A stretch of DNA of 64,000 nucleotides from the NCBI RefSeq assembly GCF_000739575.1, contig NZ_BBJO01000001.1:62001-126000 (forward strand), written 5' to 3'. Source of the DNA: Halobellus rufus (GTDB lineage Archaea; Halobacteriota; Halobacteria; Halobacteriales; Haloferacaceae). Below the pieces are notes generated by a model. That model ran no database searches. It saw only the letters and a program-made list of their open reading frames with translations, and was not told the origin of the DNA. Both the position numbers and the translations under genes were made by a program. Of this stretch, positions 9,060-18,028 are shown one piece after another (position 1 is the stretch's first letter; every line of letters starts with the position of its first letter).

Positions 9060-9596
9060 ATGACATCTATGGAGCTTGGTGACCACGTATTTGATACTCA
9101 GGACGATGACCCGGATGTTGCCATCGTTGTACGCGTCCCTGAGGAGGAAACCATCGCAGACTGGACGTATGAAAGGAATGGGAAGGAGATATCGACAACG
9201 GACGAGAATCCTGACTACTCGGCGGACGCCCAACTAGTGAATGTCACCTTTGTTAGGGATCTGAAGAATGAGTGGCCAGAATGGAAGGACGTTGCACCGG
9301 CTGAATTCTGGGATGGGGTATGCGACCGCAGCATACCTGTGTATGGATTTCCTGAAGGGCGGTTGGGGTACGTCAAGCCGCCGGCAACGCTGGAAGAGGC
9401 GATAAAACAGATTCAAGGAAATGTTGATGTAGTGGAATGGCGACTTTCCGAACAGTATCTCCATATAGAGAATATGAATGAAACGTATGCAATCAGACCG
9501 GATGGAAGTGTTTCCGGCAATGGGATCTACGCCGATTATCTTGAAGAGTTGGTCGCAAATCCGAACGGGGAACCAACATACAAGTATCAGACATGA
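9060..9596 (+). CDS. Hypothetical soluble protein, 178 residues
   Basis: The frame codes for an acidic, soluble protein without membrane helices or signal peptide. It begins with a short acidic region (MELGDHVFDTQDDDPDVA), contains many aromatic residues, and ends with a YADYLEELV helix. I recognise no family. The amino acid make-up is halophilic and coherent over the full length, which argues for a real gene. ATG codons at 9060 and 9069 are both possible starts. Codon use is more AT-rich than the oxidase genes downstream, so it may be acquired DNA. Confidence 0.65.
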   Translation: MTSMELGDHVFDTQDDDPDVAIVVRVPEEETIADWTYERNGKEISTTDENPDYSADAQLVNVTFVRDLKNEWPEWKDVAPAEFWDGVCDRSIPVYGFPEGRLGYVKPPATLEEAIKQIQGNVDVVEWRLSEQYLHIENMNETYAIRPDGSVSGNGIYADYLEELVANPNGEPTYKYQT

Positions 9597-10126
9597 CCCC
9601 TCAGCCGGTACCTGGGAGTCGAAAAGCGTTGGCTCCATAATTGAGTGGGGAAATGGTAGTCTGCGAACATTTCCGGATCCTCATTGAGAATGACTCGGAC
9701 GAAACCTACTTGGAAGGCATTTCAAATTTCAAATGAAGATCGTACCGTATTCCATAGCTAATAAAAAAAACTCTCCCCAGGTAGACGCTTTTGGAACAAC
9801 TACCCGTCGCGATCAGAATACGCTCAGGGTGAGTGTCTTTTCGAAGAACGATTATCGTCTCAATCTGCCCCGGTCTATTCGGAAAATATTTATTGCTGAC
9901 AGAGTCCAACCAATTGGATGGACCACCGGCCTGTACCATGTACCCATGATTCGCGATCGGCCCATCCAGACGGTGGTCCACACTTAGTCCTACGTATCCC
10001 CTAGCTTCGTCTGTCCTCGGGTATCCGTTAGATATTACTGATGTCCTCGTGATCATCATCCTGATACCTTCGTTACTGTTTGAGATACACATCGATTTGA
10101 GGGTGAGAGCTATGTTCTCAGTACAG
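9597..10126. other. 530-base gap, no supported gene
   Basis: Short frames exist on both strands (for example 9733-9987 plus) but none has domain, membrane or codon-use support, and they contradict each other. The end of the convergent sulfotransferase-like gene lies at 10127. No repeat or RNA structure was recognised. Confidence 0.35.
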
Positions 10127-11452
10127 TTACCGTCTCCAGAACCGGTCCACGACACCTGTAAGAACGAAAAGCATCGACACGATTGTCAGTCCAAGCTGTG
10201 GCTCGCGGAACCAGAATGGTGTCGAAGGAATAACTGCTCGGAGACCGACAAGCATCAGCGAAAGAACTGACACATCATCAGATGGTGTATTGATTGATCC
10301 TGAATCTGTAGCATACTGAGGTGCTCCCACAGACTCACCGACTGGGAGTCGATCTGCTTCATACGGAATTCGCTCCGTTTGGACACTCCAGACGACAGCC
10401 CCCGATTCGTTCACTTCGACGATGCGCCGATTCAGCGTGTCCGTGATCAACGTATTCCCGTTCGGGAGACGATCGGCGTCTCGAGGCCAGTTGAACGGAA
10501 TACCACCCGCCCTTTCGAGAGTCCACGCCGGTGTCCAACTGCCGTTCGCAGTCTGGTGGAGTTCGACCACGCGGTCGTTCTCGCTGTCGGCGACAAGGAC
10601 AGCGTCCTCTCCGAGCCACTGGGGATTGTGCTGGTGATTGAGCACCGTGGGATCACCGCACCGCACCTCACCGTCGTTGTCGTAATCGGCTAGCTGCCCG
10701 GATTTACGGCAATTTGCATCGTTCGAATTCGTCGTATCTTTATTGATGACATCGACGACCCCCTTACCACGCTCAACAATCACGAGCTGGTTGGCGTTGC
10801 GGACTGAGACGAGATACCGACCCTCGTCGATGACATCGACGTCATTGATGTGCAGCCAGTCAGTTGTCGTCGGGTCTTGAGGAGCATCGTAGAATGAACT
10901 CGCGTTCCACTGCCACGTAACTTCGCCATCTTTGACGGTGAAGATACGCTCGTACTCCATATCGGTGACCAAGTATTCTCCCGATTCGAGTCGTTCGACA
11001 TCGTGAACTTCACTGTTCTTTTTCGTCCTCACGGGGAAGCTATACTCGGAAAGCACGCGAGGTTCGGGCTGCGGATTGATGACCCGGAATCCAGTTCGCG
11101 TACACGGTGATTCGTATGGACCACACGAAGCGTATCCACCATCCATGAACCCAGCTAGGACCGTTCCATTCTCGGTTTTCGTCACGTCGAAGTAGCTGTC
11201 GGCGCTTGACTCGCGCCATGTGACGTTCGTACCGTTGAGGAGATAGACGCTGCCATATTCGTGCCACCCGGGACCCCCGCCTTGCGACCCGACTATTGTC
11301 AGCCGTTCCTGGTTTGCGTCTGAGGCTGTTCCGATTGCTGGAGCGAGGGCAGCACTAACAACGAGAGTAGTGACAAAAAGAGAGAGACCCGCAACCACAA
11401 GCAAAGTGCCTCTCGACGGTAGTCTCGAACTGAGATCGTGTGTCACCGTCAT
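10127..11452 (-). CDS. Arylsulfotransferase (ASST)-like beta-propeller membrane protein
   Basis: The protein has 441 residues. It has an N-terminal transmembrane anchor (about 15-40), a large outside domain and a C-terminal helix near residue 425. The domain shows repeated propeller blades of the ASST family: HDVERLESGEYLVTDME, WLHINDVDVIDEGRYLVSVRN, LNHQHNPQW, WPRDADRLPNGNTLITDT. The spaced histidines (SEVHDV, WLHIND, NHQHN) match the active-site pattern of arylsulfate sulfotransferases. Substrate is unknown. The start overlaps the stop of the DUF7521 gene by 4 bases, so it is the last gene of a three-gene operon led by a winged-helix regulator. Confidence 0.72.
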   Translation of the reverse strand: MTVTHDLSSRLPSRGTLLVVAGLSLFVTTLVVSAALAPAIGTASDANQERLTIVGSQGGGPGWHEYGSVYLLNGTNVTWRESSADSYFDVTKTENGTVLAGFMDGGYASCGPYESPCTRTGFRVINPQPEPRVLSEYSFPVRTKKNSEVHDVERLESGEYLVTDMEYERIFTVKDGEVTWQWNASSFYDAPQDPTTTDWLHINDVDVIDEGRYLVSVRNANQLVIVERGKGVVDVINKDTTNSNDANCRKSGQLADYDNDGEVRCGDPTVLNHQHNPQWLGEDAVLVADSENDRVVELHQTANGSWTPAWTLERAGGIPFNWPRDADRLPNGNTLITDTLNRRIVEVNESGAVVWSVQTERIPYEADRLPVGESVGAPQYATDSGSINTPSDDVSVLSLMLVGLRAVIPSTPFWFREPQLGLTIVSMLFVLTGVVDRFWRR

Positions 11453-11727
11453 TTCTGAATATAGAGAGAGTACATTATGATCGCCAGCCCAATCGCTACA
11501 AGGAGACTATTAATGAGAACACCTATTTGAAGTTCGACCCCGAGTAGCTGGTGAGCAATACCCGCAAGGAGTGCACCAAACGTGATGATTCCAAAACCAG
11601 CAGCAAGTGCACGGAGCGAAGGCTCTCCAGTTCGTCGATGAGCCTTGTAGGCGATGAATGTAATCCCACCACCGAGGGCAAGAATCACGGTCTTGATGAC
11701 GAGAATCGCAAGCATCGTTTGACTCAC
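11449..11727 (-). CDS. DUF7521-type small membrane protein
   Basis: The gene encodes 92 residues with three hydrophobic helices (about 4-25, 41-62, 68-88) and a short basic loop, AYKAHRRTGEPSLRALAAGF, between the first two. This plan fits the haloarchaeal DUF7521 family, commonly encoded beside a winged-helix regulator, as here. It overlaps both neighbours by 4 bases, which indicates translational coupling. A protein of similar plan lies at 36439-36741. Function is unknown. Membrane sensing for the paired regulator is an inference. Confidence 0.7.
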   Translation of the reverse strand: MSQTMLAILVIKTVILALGGGITFIAYKAHRRTGEPSLRALAAGFGIITFGALLAGIAHQLLGVELQIGVLINSLLVAIGLAIIMYSLYIQK

Positions 11728-12101
11728 AGCTCGTCACCCATCTTTGACCAGATATTCGCAAGGCGTTCATCAGCACTCCGCTTGGGCCGGCTAATCTCGA
11801 CATCGATCTGATCGTCGTCGTCCATCGATATGGTCACGTCAGTAAAATCACGTTGGTACCGCGTGATTCGTCCTCCCTCTGGGTGGATCTCGATACGTTC
11901 CCGGACGAGGGAAGCTGTACTGAGGAGATCTAGTTTCCGATACACCGTCGATTTCGGGATATCACACCGTTCGATGAGTTCCTTGGCGGTCATTGGTTCA
12001 GCGGTTTCTCTGAGGATGGTCTGACACTCGGGGTCATCCAGCGCATCGAGGACAGCCTGTAGTGGCGAGGGGTCCTCATTAGTTGCTGGATCGTCGCCCA
12101 T
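11724..12101 (-). CDS. Winged-helix transcriptional regulator, ArsR-like
   Basis: The 125-residue protein has a helix-turn-helix core: ALDDPECQTILRETAEPMTAKELIERCDIPKSTVYRKLDLLSTASLV, with the recognition helix at PKSTVYRKL. A beta wing (IEIHPEGGRITRYQRDF) follows. The C-terminal part is acidic. It is the first gene of an operon with DUF7521 and the ASST-like gene, with 4-base overlaps. It likely controls this operon or senses through the membrane partner. Confidence 0.75.
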   Translation of the reverse strand: MGDDPATNEDPSPLQAVLDALDDPECQTILRETAEPMTAKELIERCDIPKSTVYRKLDLLSTASLVRERIEIHPEGGRITRYQRDFTDVTISMDDDDQIDVEISRPKRSADERLANIWSKMGDEL

Positions 12102-12260
12102 GGTCAGGTTTTGAAACGGCTGTGGAATAGGTCGACTGATTCGGAGTCGGTCGGAGGTGAGTCCGCCATCCGCTATCTTGCTCGAAATTCTGTGGGATCA
12201 TACAGTACACGAAGGTTCGTGGGTTCAAATCGCGGTGGAGTACGACCATTGAACTGCCGC

Positions 12261-12506
12261 TCATGTTTCATCAAACAGTTTCCTCCACGGCCGCTCCCGT
12301 GAAAGCTCGCTCTCGTCGTTGAGCTGTGCGCTACCCTCCTCTGTCAGGCGATAGCGCCCTCCGCCAATCGGAGAGATGAATCCGTCGTCGTGAAGCCGAG
12401 CACAGGCCTGATCGACAGTAATTGGGTGATCTTCAATTCGAGTGGCAATTTCCATGACGTGAAGTGGGCCATCTGCCTCCAGCGCTCGGAGAACGGCTCG
12501 GTCCAT
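12261..12506 (-). CDS. Small winged-helix protein, PhiH1 repressor-like
   Basis: The 81-residue protein is essentially one winged helix: DRAVLRALEADGPLHVMEIATRIEDHPITVDQACARLHDDGFISPIGGGRYRLTEEGSAQL. This short layout is common among haloarchaeal phage-repressor-like proteins. The gene lies 3 bases after the stop of the TFB gene on the same strand and may be co-transcribed with it. The target is unknown. A related small regulator lies at 48201-48461. Confidence 0.7.
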   Translation of the reverse strand: MDRAVLRALEADGPLHVMEIATRIEDHPITVDQACARLHDDGFISPIGGGRYRLTEEGSAQLNDESELSRERPWRKLFDET

Positions 12507-12509
12507 AAC

Positions 12510-13484
12510 TTAGACACCCGACTGTCCATCCTGGACGTCAAGAAGTTCCTGATAACGGTTCCTGATAGTGACTTTACTGACGTGGGCTGCGTCGCTTACC
12601 ATTGCTTGGGTGAGGCCTTCGTTCGTGAGATGTGTGGCGGCATACAGGGCTGACGCTGCGAGGCCCGCAGGACTCTTCCCGCTGTGAATACCGTGAGATT
12701 TTGCAGTCTCAAGAAGGTCGCGTGCGACCCGCTCAGCTTCGTCGCTCACCTCAAGCGTCGACGCAAATTGGGGAACGTATGCTACCGGATCGGTCGGTTC
12801 GATTTCCAGCCCGAGTTCCCGCGACAGGTACCGGTAAGCGCGCTGAACCGGGAGTTTCTCGACGCGGCTTACTGTCGTGAATTCGACCAACGTCCGTGGT
12901 GTCCCATACTGTCGAGCGGCAGCGTACAGACAGGCAGTCGCCATACCTTCGATGGACCGGCCAATGAGGAGTTCTTCCTCAACTGCTCGGCGGTAGAGCA
13001 CACCAGCGATCTCACGACATGACTGCGGAAGGCCGAGCGCGCTAGCCATACGATCGATCTCGCCGAGTGCCTGTTTGAGATTCCGTTCCTGGGCGTTTTT
13101 CGTCCGAAAGCGTTCGTCCCAAGTCCGGAGCCGCTGGAGCTGTGCTCGCTGATTGGACGGGACTGGGTTTCCGCGGGCGTCTTTATCTTGCCACCCGATC
13201 GTCGTACTGAGCCCTCTATCGTGCATGAGGTTGGTGGTCGGTGCCCCGACTCGACTCCGCTCGGTTGTTTCATCGTCATCGTAAGCGCGCCATTCGGGTC
13301 CACGGTCGAGAGCGTCTTCGTCGAGAACGATGCCGCAGTCCTCACAGGACACCTCTCCGTGTTCTTCGTCGGGGACGATCCGACCATTGCATTCTGGACA
13401 GATCTCGCGGAACGACTCGCCCGATTCTCGCTGCACTGACTCGCGAGCATCTCGTTCGTCTGGTCTGATAGATATCTCGTTCAT
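12510..13484 (-). CDS. tfb: Transcription initiation factor IIB (TFB)
   Basis: TFB bridges TBP-bound promoters and RNA polymerase. The 324-residue protein has an N-terminal zinc ribbon with CPECNG and CEDCG (about residues 29-50), then the B-reader/linker (GPEWRAYDDDE, STTIGWQDKDARG). Two cyclin repeats follow, ending in the DNA-binding helix HVSKVTIRNRYQELL. The start at 13484 (MNEISIRPDERD) is chosen because upstream in-frame residues to 13652 lack TFB character. It is divergent from the oxidase operon. A TBP gene lies just beyond that operon, so the pair may serve a dedicated promoter set. Confidence 0.9.
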   Translation of the reverse strand: MNEISIRPDERDARESVQRESGESFREICPECNGRIVPDEEHGEVSCEDCGIVLDEDALDRGPEWRAYDDDETTERSRVGAPTTNLMHDRGLSTTIGWQDKDARGNPVPSNQRAQLQRLRTWDERFRTKNAQERNLKQALGEIDRMASALGLPQSCREIAGVLYRRAVEEELLIGRSIEGMATACLYAAARQYGTPRTLVEFTTVSRVEKLPVQRAYRYLSRELGLEIEPTDPVAYVPQFASTLEVSDEAERVARDLLETAKSHGIHSGKSPAGLAASALYAATHLTNEGLTQAMVSDAAHVSKVTIRNRYQELLDVQDGQSGV

Positions 13485-13569
13485 AGGTCCTGCTTGCCGG
13501 GACTTCACATCCTCGGCCGAGTGGTTCTCTCTAGCAAACTCCGGTTCGGAATCAGTGTAAATGAAGGGC

Positions 13570-13606
13570 GGATTCCCATCGTTTGGGAATCCACCAAACA
13601 GGTTCA
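13570..13606. promoter_or_regulatory. Inverted repeat GGATTCCCA / TGGGAATCC between tfb and coxA
   Basis: Perfect 9-bp arms (13570-13578 and 13584-13592) are separated by 5 bases and followed by CCAAACAGGTTCA. A diverged version of the whole block lies at 37240-37273, upstream of another regulator gene. It sits about 85 bp before the tfb start and 95 bp before coxA, so it could act on either. On the minus strand it also reads as a protein-like frame, so it may be a gene relic. Confidence 0.4.
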
Positions 13607-13686
13607 CTACACCGCTTTGAACGGCAACTAGGTCGAAGCCGACGGGGTCCAATCAACCCTGCGAATTAACACACTCTCGAACACCC

Positions 13687-15480
13687 ATGATATCCGGACT
13701 CACGCCACTTGCGGTTACCTCTGTCACGACTTCAGTTGCACTGACCGTCTCGATGGGACTCGTTCTCATAGCGGTCATAGCCTGGTTGGCTCGGCTCGAA
13801 GATGTCCGCTCGTATGTGCCAACGAGCGACATTGGGGGTGGTGCCGGGCATACAGAGTACGGCCACGAGGAGAAGCCAGGTGGAATTACTCGATGGCTGA
13901 CCACCGTAGATCACAAGGATATCGGCGTACTGTATGGGGTCTATTCCGTGATCACGCTCGCTTGGGGAGGTCTGTCGGTGCTGATAATGCGGACCGAACT
14001 GCTTGATCCGCCAGCGACGTTGATCCAGTCGACCACATACAACGCGTTGTTGACCAGTCATGGCATTACCCTGCTGTTCCTGTTCGGAACCCCCATCCTC
14101 GCCGCATTTGCAAATTATTTCGTCCCCCTACTTATCGGAGCGGATGACATGGCGTTCCCCCGTATCAACTCCATCGCATTCTGGTTGCTCCCGCCAGGAG
14201 CCTTACTCATCTGGGCCGGCTTCTTCATTCCTGGAATTGCCCCGTCGCAGACCAGTTGGACGATGTATACGCCGCTCTCGATCCAGCAGCCAAGCCCTGC
14301 TGTTGACCTGATGCTGCTGGGGCTCCACCTCACGGGAGTTTCTGCGACGATGGGGGCGATCAACTTCATTGCGACCATCTTCACTGAACGCGCAGAGGAG
14401 GTTAGCTGGGCGAATCTCGACATCTTCTCCTGGACGGTACTGACGCAGTCGGGGCTCATCCTGTTCTCCTTCCCGCTGCTCGGAAGTGCACTCGTTATGC
14501 TCCTCTTGGACAGGAATTTCGGGACCACGTTTTTCACAGTCGAAGGAGGGAGTCCCATCCTCTGGCAGAATCTGTTCTGGTTCTTCGGCCATCCAGAGGT
14601 GTACATTCTCGTTCTTCCCCCGATGGGTCTCATCAGTATTATTCTTCCAAAGTTCTCGGGGCGGAAGCTGTTCGGCTTCAAGTTCGTTGTCTACTCAACC
14701 CTCGCCATCGGCGTCCTCTCATTCGGCGTCTGGGCCCACCACATGTTCGCAACCGGGATGGATCCCCGACTGCGTGCCAGCTTCATGGCGGTCACGCTCG
14801 CCATTGCTGTCCCAAGTGCAGTCAAGACGTTCAATTGGATCACGACCATGTGGAACGGTCGGTTGCGGTTGACAGCGCCGATGCTCTTCTGTATCGGATT
14901 CGTGAGCCTCTTCATCATCGGCGGTGTCACCGGCGTCTTCCTTGCGTCAATCCCGGTCGACCTCGTTCTCCATGACACCTACTACGTCGTCGGCCACTTC
15001 CATTTCATCCTGATGGCCATCCTCGCCGCCGTCTTCGCTGGCATCTACTACTGGTTCCCGCTCTATACCGGAAAGTGGTACCAGCCCAAACTTGCGAAAA
15101 TCCATTTCTGGCTCTTTATGATCGGGTCAAACCTCACGTTTCTTGCAATGATTTTACTCGGGTACAACGGAATGCCCCGGCGGTATGCGACATATAACGT
15201 CGATATCGGGCCGGTCGCCCTGTTCACGGATCTCCATCAAATTGCGACGGTCGGAGCGTACTTAATTGGGTTCAGCGGACTCGTCTTCCTCTGGAATATT
15301 GTACAGTCGTGGCTCGAGGGGCCACGGGTCGAAGAGAGCGATCCATGGGATCTGGCACAGGACGGCTTGCTGACGAAGGAGTGGGAATGGTTTGATCCCC
15401 AGCAAGAGATGACACTCGCTGATGGGGGAAGCGAAGCAAGACCACCCCAGAGTGACGACGATACGGAGGAAACAACATGA
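13687..15480 (+). CDS. coxA: Haem-copper oxidase subunit I
   Basis: This is the catalytic subunit of the terminal oxidase, reducing O2 at a haem-CuB centre and pumping protons. The 597 residues hold an extra N-terminal helix and then TTVDHKDIGVLYG. The key motifs follow: LTSHGITLLF (haem ligand), HPEVYILVLPPMG (CuB histidine and cross-link tyrosine), HHMFATGMD (CuB histidines) and VGHFHFILM (both haem ligands). The C-terminus ends in an acidic tail. It is first in a coxA-coxB-coxC operon with a 4-base overlap to coxB. The order I-II-III, with small membrane proteins further on, replaces the more usual II-I order. Confidence 0.93.
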   Translation: MISGLTPLAVTSVTTSVALTVSMGLVLIAVIAWLARLEDVRSYVPTSDIGGGAGHTEYGHEEKPGGITRWLTTVDHKDIGVLYGVYSVITLAWGGLSVLIMRTELLDPPATLIQSTTYNALLTSHGITLLFLFGTPILAAFANYFVPLLIGADDMAFPRINSIAFWLLPPGALLIWAGFFIPGIAPSQTSWTMYTPLSIQQPSPAVDLMLLGLHLTGVSATMGAINFIATIFTERAEEVSWANLDIFSWTVLTQSGLILFSFPLLGSALVMLLLDRNFGTTFFTVEGGSPILWQNLFWFFGHPEVYILVLPPMGLISIILPKFSGRKLFGFKFVVYSTLAIGVLSFGVWAHHMFATGMDPRLRASFMAVTLAIAVPSAVKTFNWITTMWNGRLRLTAPMLFCIGFVSLFIIGGVTGVFLASIPVDLVLHDTYYVVGHFHFILMAILAAVFAGIYYWFPLYTGKWYQPKLAKIHFWLFMIGSNLTFLAMILLGYNGMPRRYATYNVDIGPVALFTDLHQIATVGAYLIGFSGLVFLWNIVQSWLEGPRVEESDPWDLAQDGLLTKEWEWFDPQQEMTLADGGSEARPPQSDDDTEETT

Positions 15481-16199
15481 CTCGCCACAGACAGCTGCTC
15501 CTCGGAGTCGTCTTCGCCGCAATCGGTGTGAGCATCGTTGCATTGCCGGCCGCAGCAGCAGGCGCAGATTCGGCGACGGAAGCGCTTATTCAGTCACTGA
15601 ATCTCAAACTCCTCTACGTCGCAGTCCCCATTACTATCCTCGTTGAGGGAATCCTCATTTACACCGTCTGGCGCTTCCGGAACAACGACGAGCCAGCACC
15701 AACACAAGAGAACCGACGACTCGAAATTACTTGGACCGTCGCGACCGCGATCATCCTGCTCTTCGTCGGGGTTGCCTCATATCAGGTCCTCGCTCTACCC
15801 GCCGTCACCGCGACGCCGCAAGTAACAGAAGAAGGCCAGACGAATGCAACCGAGGTGACCGTTGTCGGGCAGCAGTTCCTGTGGACGTTCAAGTATCCTG
15901 AGGCAAACGTCACGTCACGAGGGACGCTCGTCCTCCCCGCAAATCGGACCGTCTCGCTAAATATAACGTCTACAGATGTCATACACGCAGTTCACATCCC
16001 AGAACTGGGCCTTAAACAGGACGCGGTCCCTGGGCAATACAACCGCCTCCAGACGACGCCCACTTCCCAGGGAACGTATCAGCTCTACTGTGCGGAATTC
16101 TGTGGTACAGGTCATTCCCAGATGACTGCAACAGTAAAAGTCGTGAGTTACGACGAATATCAGCAGTGGCTCGAAGACCAACAGGAATCTCAACAGTAA
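15477..16199 (+). CDS. coxB: Haem-copper oxidase subunit II with CuA site
   Basis: Subunit II takes electrons from a carrier (in haloarchaea likely halocyanin) through CuA. The 240 residues comprise a signal-like N-terminal helix, two transmembrane helices (about 40-62 and 82-102), and a cupredoxin domain. CuA ligands are visible: IHAVHIPELGLK (first His), then CAEFCGTGHSQM (two Cys, His, Met). GTG or ATG at the ATGA-type overlap with coxA gives translational coupling. coxC begins 2 bases after its stop. Confidence 0.92.
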   Translation: MTRHRQLLLGVVFAAIGVSIVALPAAAAGADSATEALIQSLNLKLLYVAVPITILVEGILIYTVWRFRNNDEPAPTQENRRLEITWTVATAIILLFVGVASYQVLALPAVTATPQVTEEGQTNATEVTVVGQQFLWTFKYPEANVTSRGTLVLPANRTVSLNITSTDVIHAVHIPELGLKQDAVPGQYNRLQTTPTSQGTYQLYCAEFCGTGHSQMTATVKVVSYDEYQQWLEDQQESQQ

Positions 16200-16201
16200 C
16201 A

Positions 16202-17059
16202 ATGTCTACCACAGAAGACGACTCCACAGACGGACACAGCCACCACCTTCCAGCAGTCGAAGACTGGCCGCAGGGATTCGGTGAAGCCAGCTGGTGGCCC
16301 TTCGTCACTGCGCTCGGGGCGGCTGGACTCTACGTGGGTGCAGGTCTCTTCCTACTTGGACAGGGTGACGACGCGCTCGTCGGTGCGAACGTGGGACCCG
16401 CCACCATTATCGCTGGGGTGGTTCTTTTCCTCGTCGGACTGTACGGCTGGATCTATCACGGCTTCGTCAAGCACTACTGGTCGCGGGACGCAGAGGATTC
16501 GACAGGGAAGCTCCGGTGGGGAATGCTCCTCTTCCTGGGGACAGAAGTCGCCACCTTCGGAGCTGGCTTCGTCTATTATTTCTTCATCAGAGTCGGCCCA
16601 TGGCCGCCCGGTGAGCTACCGGACCTACTCTCGTCGCTCGTACTCGCCAATACAGCGATACTCATTCTCAGTAGTGTCACGCTCCATTTCGCCCACAGTG
16701 CGCTCCGCAATGGGAATCGTCGTCGGTTTGCCGGCCTGCTCGGGACGACCGTCCTCCTCGGTGTGGTGTTCCTCGCTGGACAGGTGTTAGAGTACTACGA
16801 GTTCATCGTCGGTGAGGGATTCACCCTCTCGAGTGGTATCTACTTCAGTGCCTTTTTCGGATTAACTGGTCTCCACGGGTTGCACGTCACCCTCGGCGTA
16901 ATTCTCCTGGCGCTTCTCTCCGTCCGGACACTCTACGGGCACTACTCACCAGAGCGCCATACCTCCGTGAGTACAGTCACCATGTACTGGCACTTCGTGG
17001 ACGCCGTCTGGATCTTCCTCGTCGCCACGCTCTACGTTGGTGCCGCATTCACCCTATAA
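16202..17059 (+). CDS. coxC: Haem-copper oxidase subunit III
   Basis: The 285-residue protein has seven hydrophobic helices and the subunit III signatures GTEVATFGAGFVYYFFIRVG and FFGLTGLHGLHVTLGVILL, ending with TMYWHFVDAVWIFLVATLYV. Subunit III stabilises the core and can guide O2 entry. The start at 16202 (MSTTEDDSTDGHSHH) directly follows the coxB stop and gives the normal hydrophilic N-terminus. An upstream in-frame ATG at 16166 lies inside coxB. Confidence 0.92.
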   Translation: MSTTEDDSTDGHSHHLPAVEDWPQGFGEASWWPFVTALGAAGLYVGAGLFLLGQGDDALVGANVGPATIIAGVVLFLVGLYGWIYHGFVKHYWSRDAEDSTGKLRWGMLLFLGTEVATFGAGFVYYFFIRVGPWPPGELPDLLSSLVLANTAILILSSVTLHFAHSALRNGNRRRFAGLLGTTVLLGVVFLAGQVLEYYEFIVGEGFTLSSGIYFSAFFGLTGLHGLHVTLGVILLALLSVRTLYGHYSPERHTSVSTVTMYWHFVDAVWIFLVATLYVGAAFTL

Positions 17060-17122
17060 TGATCGAGATGAGTGTTCAAGAACTTCATTCGAGTGGTCGA
17101 TCGAAACTACCTGACTAACCCT

Positions 17123-17683
17123 ATGCCATCTCCAAAAGAAACCCTCGAAATCGAAAACGTGGTCGCATCAACTGGGATCGAGCAGGAACTTGACCTAGAT
17201 CAGCTCGGCGACGATCTTGCCGGCACAGATTATGATCCAGACAAGTTTCCAGGGTTGATCTACCGTATTCAGAGCCCCAAAGCAGCGGTTCTCATCTTCC
17301 GTTCCGGGAAAATGGTTTGTACTGGTGCTGCGAGTGTTGACGAGGCACATCAAGCCATTCACACTCTCTTCGACGAACTTCGATCGCTAGGGATTCCTGT
17401 CACAACCGAGGCAGACATCGTCATTCAGAATATGGTAGCGAGCGGTGAGCTTGGCCAGCGCCTGAATCTCATCGCTATTGCGGTTGGCCTCGGTCTCGAA
17501 GACGTCGAATACGAACCCGAGCAGTTTCCAGGACTCGTGTATCGGCTCCCAAATGCGACTGTCGTAGGGTTGTTGTTCGGAAGTGGCAAGTTGGTCATTA
17601 CCGGATGTAAGTCGTTTGAGGACGCAACGAAGGCTATTGAAACCATTCACGATCACCTACAGAACCTTGACCTCCTGGACTAA
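17123..17683 (+). CDS. tbp: TATA-box binding protein (TBP)
   Basis: This 186-residue protein is the usual length for archaeal TBP and holds the two pseudo-symmetric repeats. Repeat one has IENVVASTGIEQELDLDQL, FPGLIYRI and AAVLIFRSGKMVCTGA. Repeat two has IQNMVASGELGQRLNL, FPGLVYRL and VVGLLFGSGKLVITGC. It binds promoter TATA boxes as a partner of TFB. The start at 17123 is chosen because preceding in-frame residues are not TBP-like. It follows coxC by 63 bases on the same strand and may be co-transcribed. Together with the TFB at the other end of the operon it forms a physically linked basal factor pair. Confidence 0.92.
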   Translation: MPSPKETLEIENVVASTGIEQELDLDQLGDDLAGTDYDPDKFPGLIYRIQSPKAAVLIFRSGKMVCTGAASVDEAHQAIHTLFDELRSLGIPVTTEADIVIQNMVASGELGQRLNLIAIAVGLGLEDVEYEPEQFPGLVYRLPNATVVGLLFGSGKLVITGCKSFEDATKAIETIHDHLQNLDLLD

Positions 17684-17788
17684 GAATTCGGCCACGGGAT
17701 ACGCAAGTATCAATTCGGCTCGGCCACCCGGACTGGGAACACCGAGCTATGAAAAACCACATTACAACCTGCGTGTTACAGTCAACCA

Positions 17789-18007
17789 ATGACCGACACC
17801 ATCTGGTCGAAAGACACCCTGCTCGACATCACAGTCAACGTCGTCCCGCTCTTGATTTTGGGCTTTTTCCTCCTGTTCTTCATACTCGTCGCTCCGTGGG
17901 GGGTTACCCTCTCATTAGTTTCCGCGATGCAGATTTTACTGATCGTCGTCCCATTCATCGCGCTCGTGATATTGACCTATGAGGCTGCCATTCATATTGA
18001 GAGATAA
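17789..18007 (+). CDS. DUF6684-type small membrane protein
   Basis: The 72-residue protein has the DUF6684 pattern: a short hydrophilic start (MTDTIWSKDTLLDITVN), a helix with PLLILGFFLLFF, and a second helix ending with LVILTYEAAIH. In haloarchaea this family is commonly encoded by oxidase clusters, so an accessory role in the terminal oxidase is inferred. It is followed 21 bases later by another small membrane protein. Confidence 0.68.
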   Translation: MTDTIWSKDTLLDITVNVVPLLILGFFLLFFILVAPWGVTLSLVSAMQILLIVVPFIALVILTYEAAIHIER

Positions 18008-18028
18008 CGTAGATCCGCTGATTTTGGT

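Noticed and set aside
9706-10155. 149-codon minus-strand frame and 84-codon plus-strand frame in the gap
   Set aside because: They overlap each other, show no domain or membrane pattern, and the minus frame runs into the end of the sulfotransferase-like gene.
12200-12245. Sequence TTCGTGGGTTCAAATC resembling the 3' half of a tRNA
   Set aside because: The T stem does not pair after the loop and no D or anticodon arm or acceptor partner can be found. At most it is a very decayed fragment.
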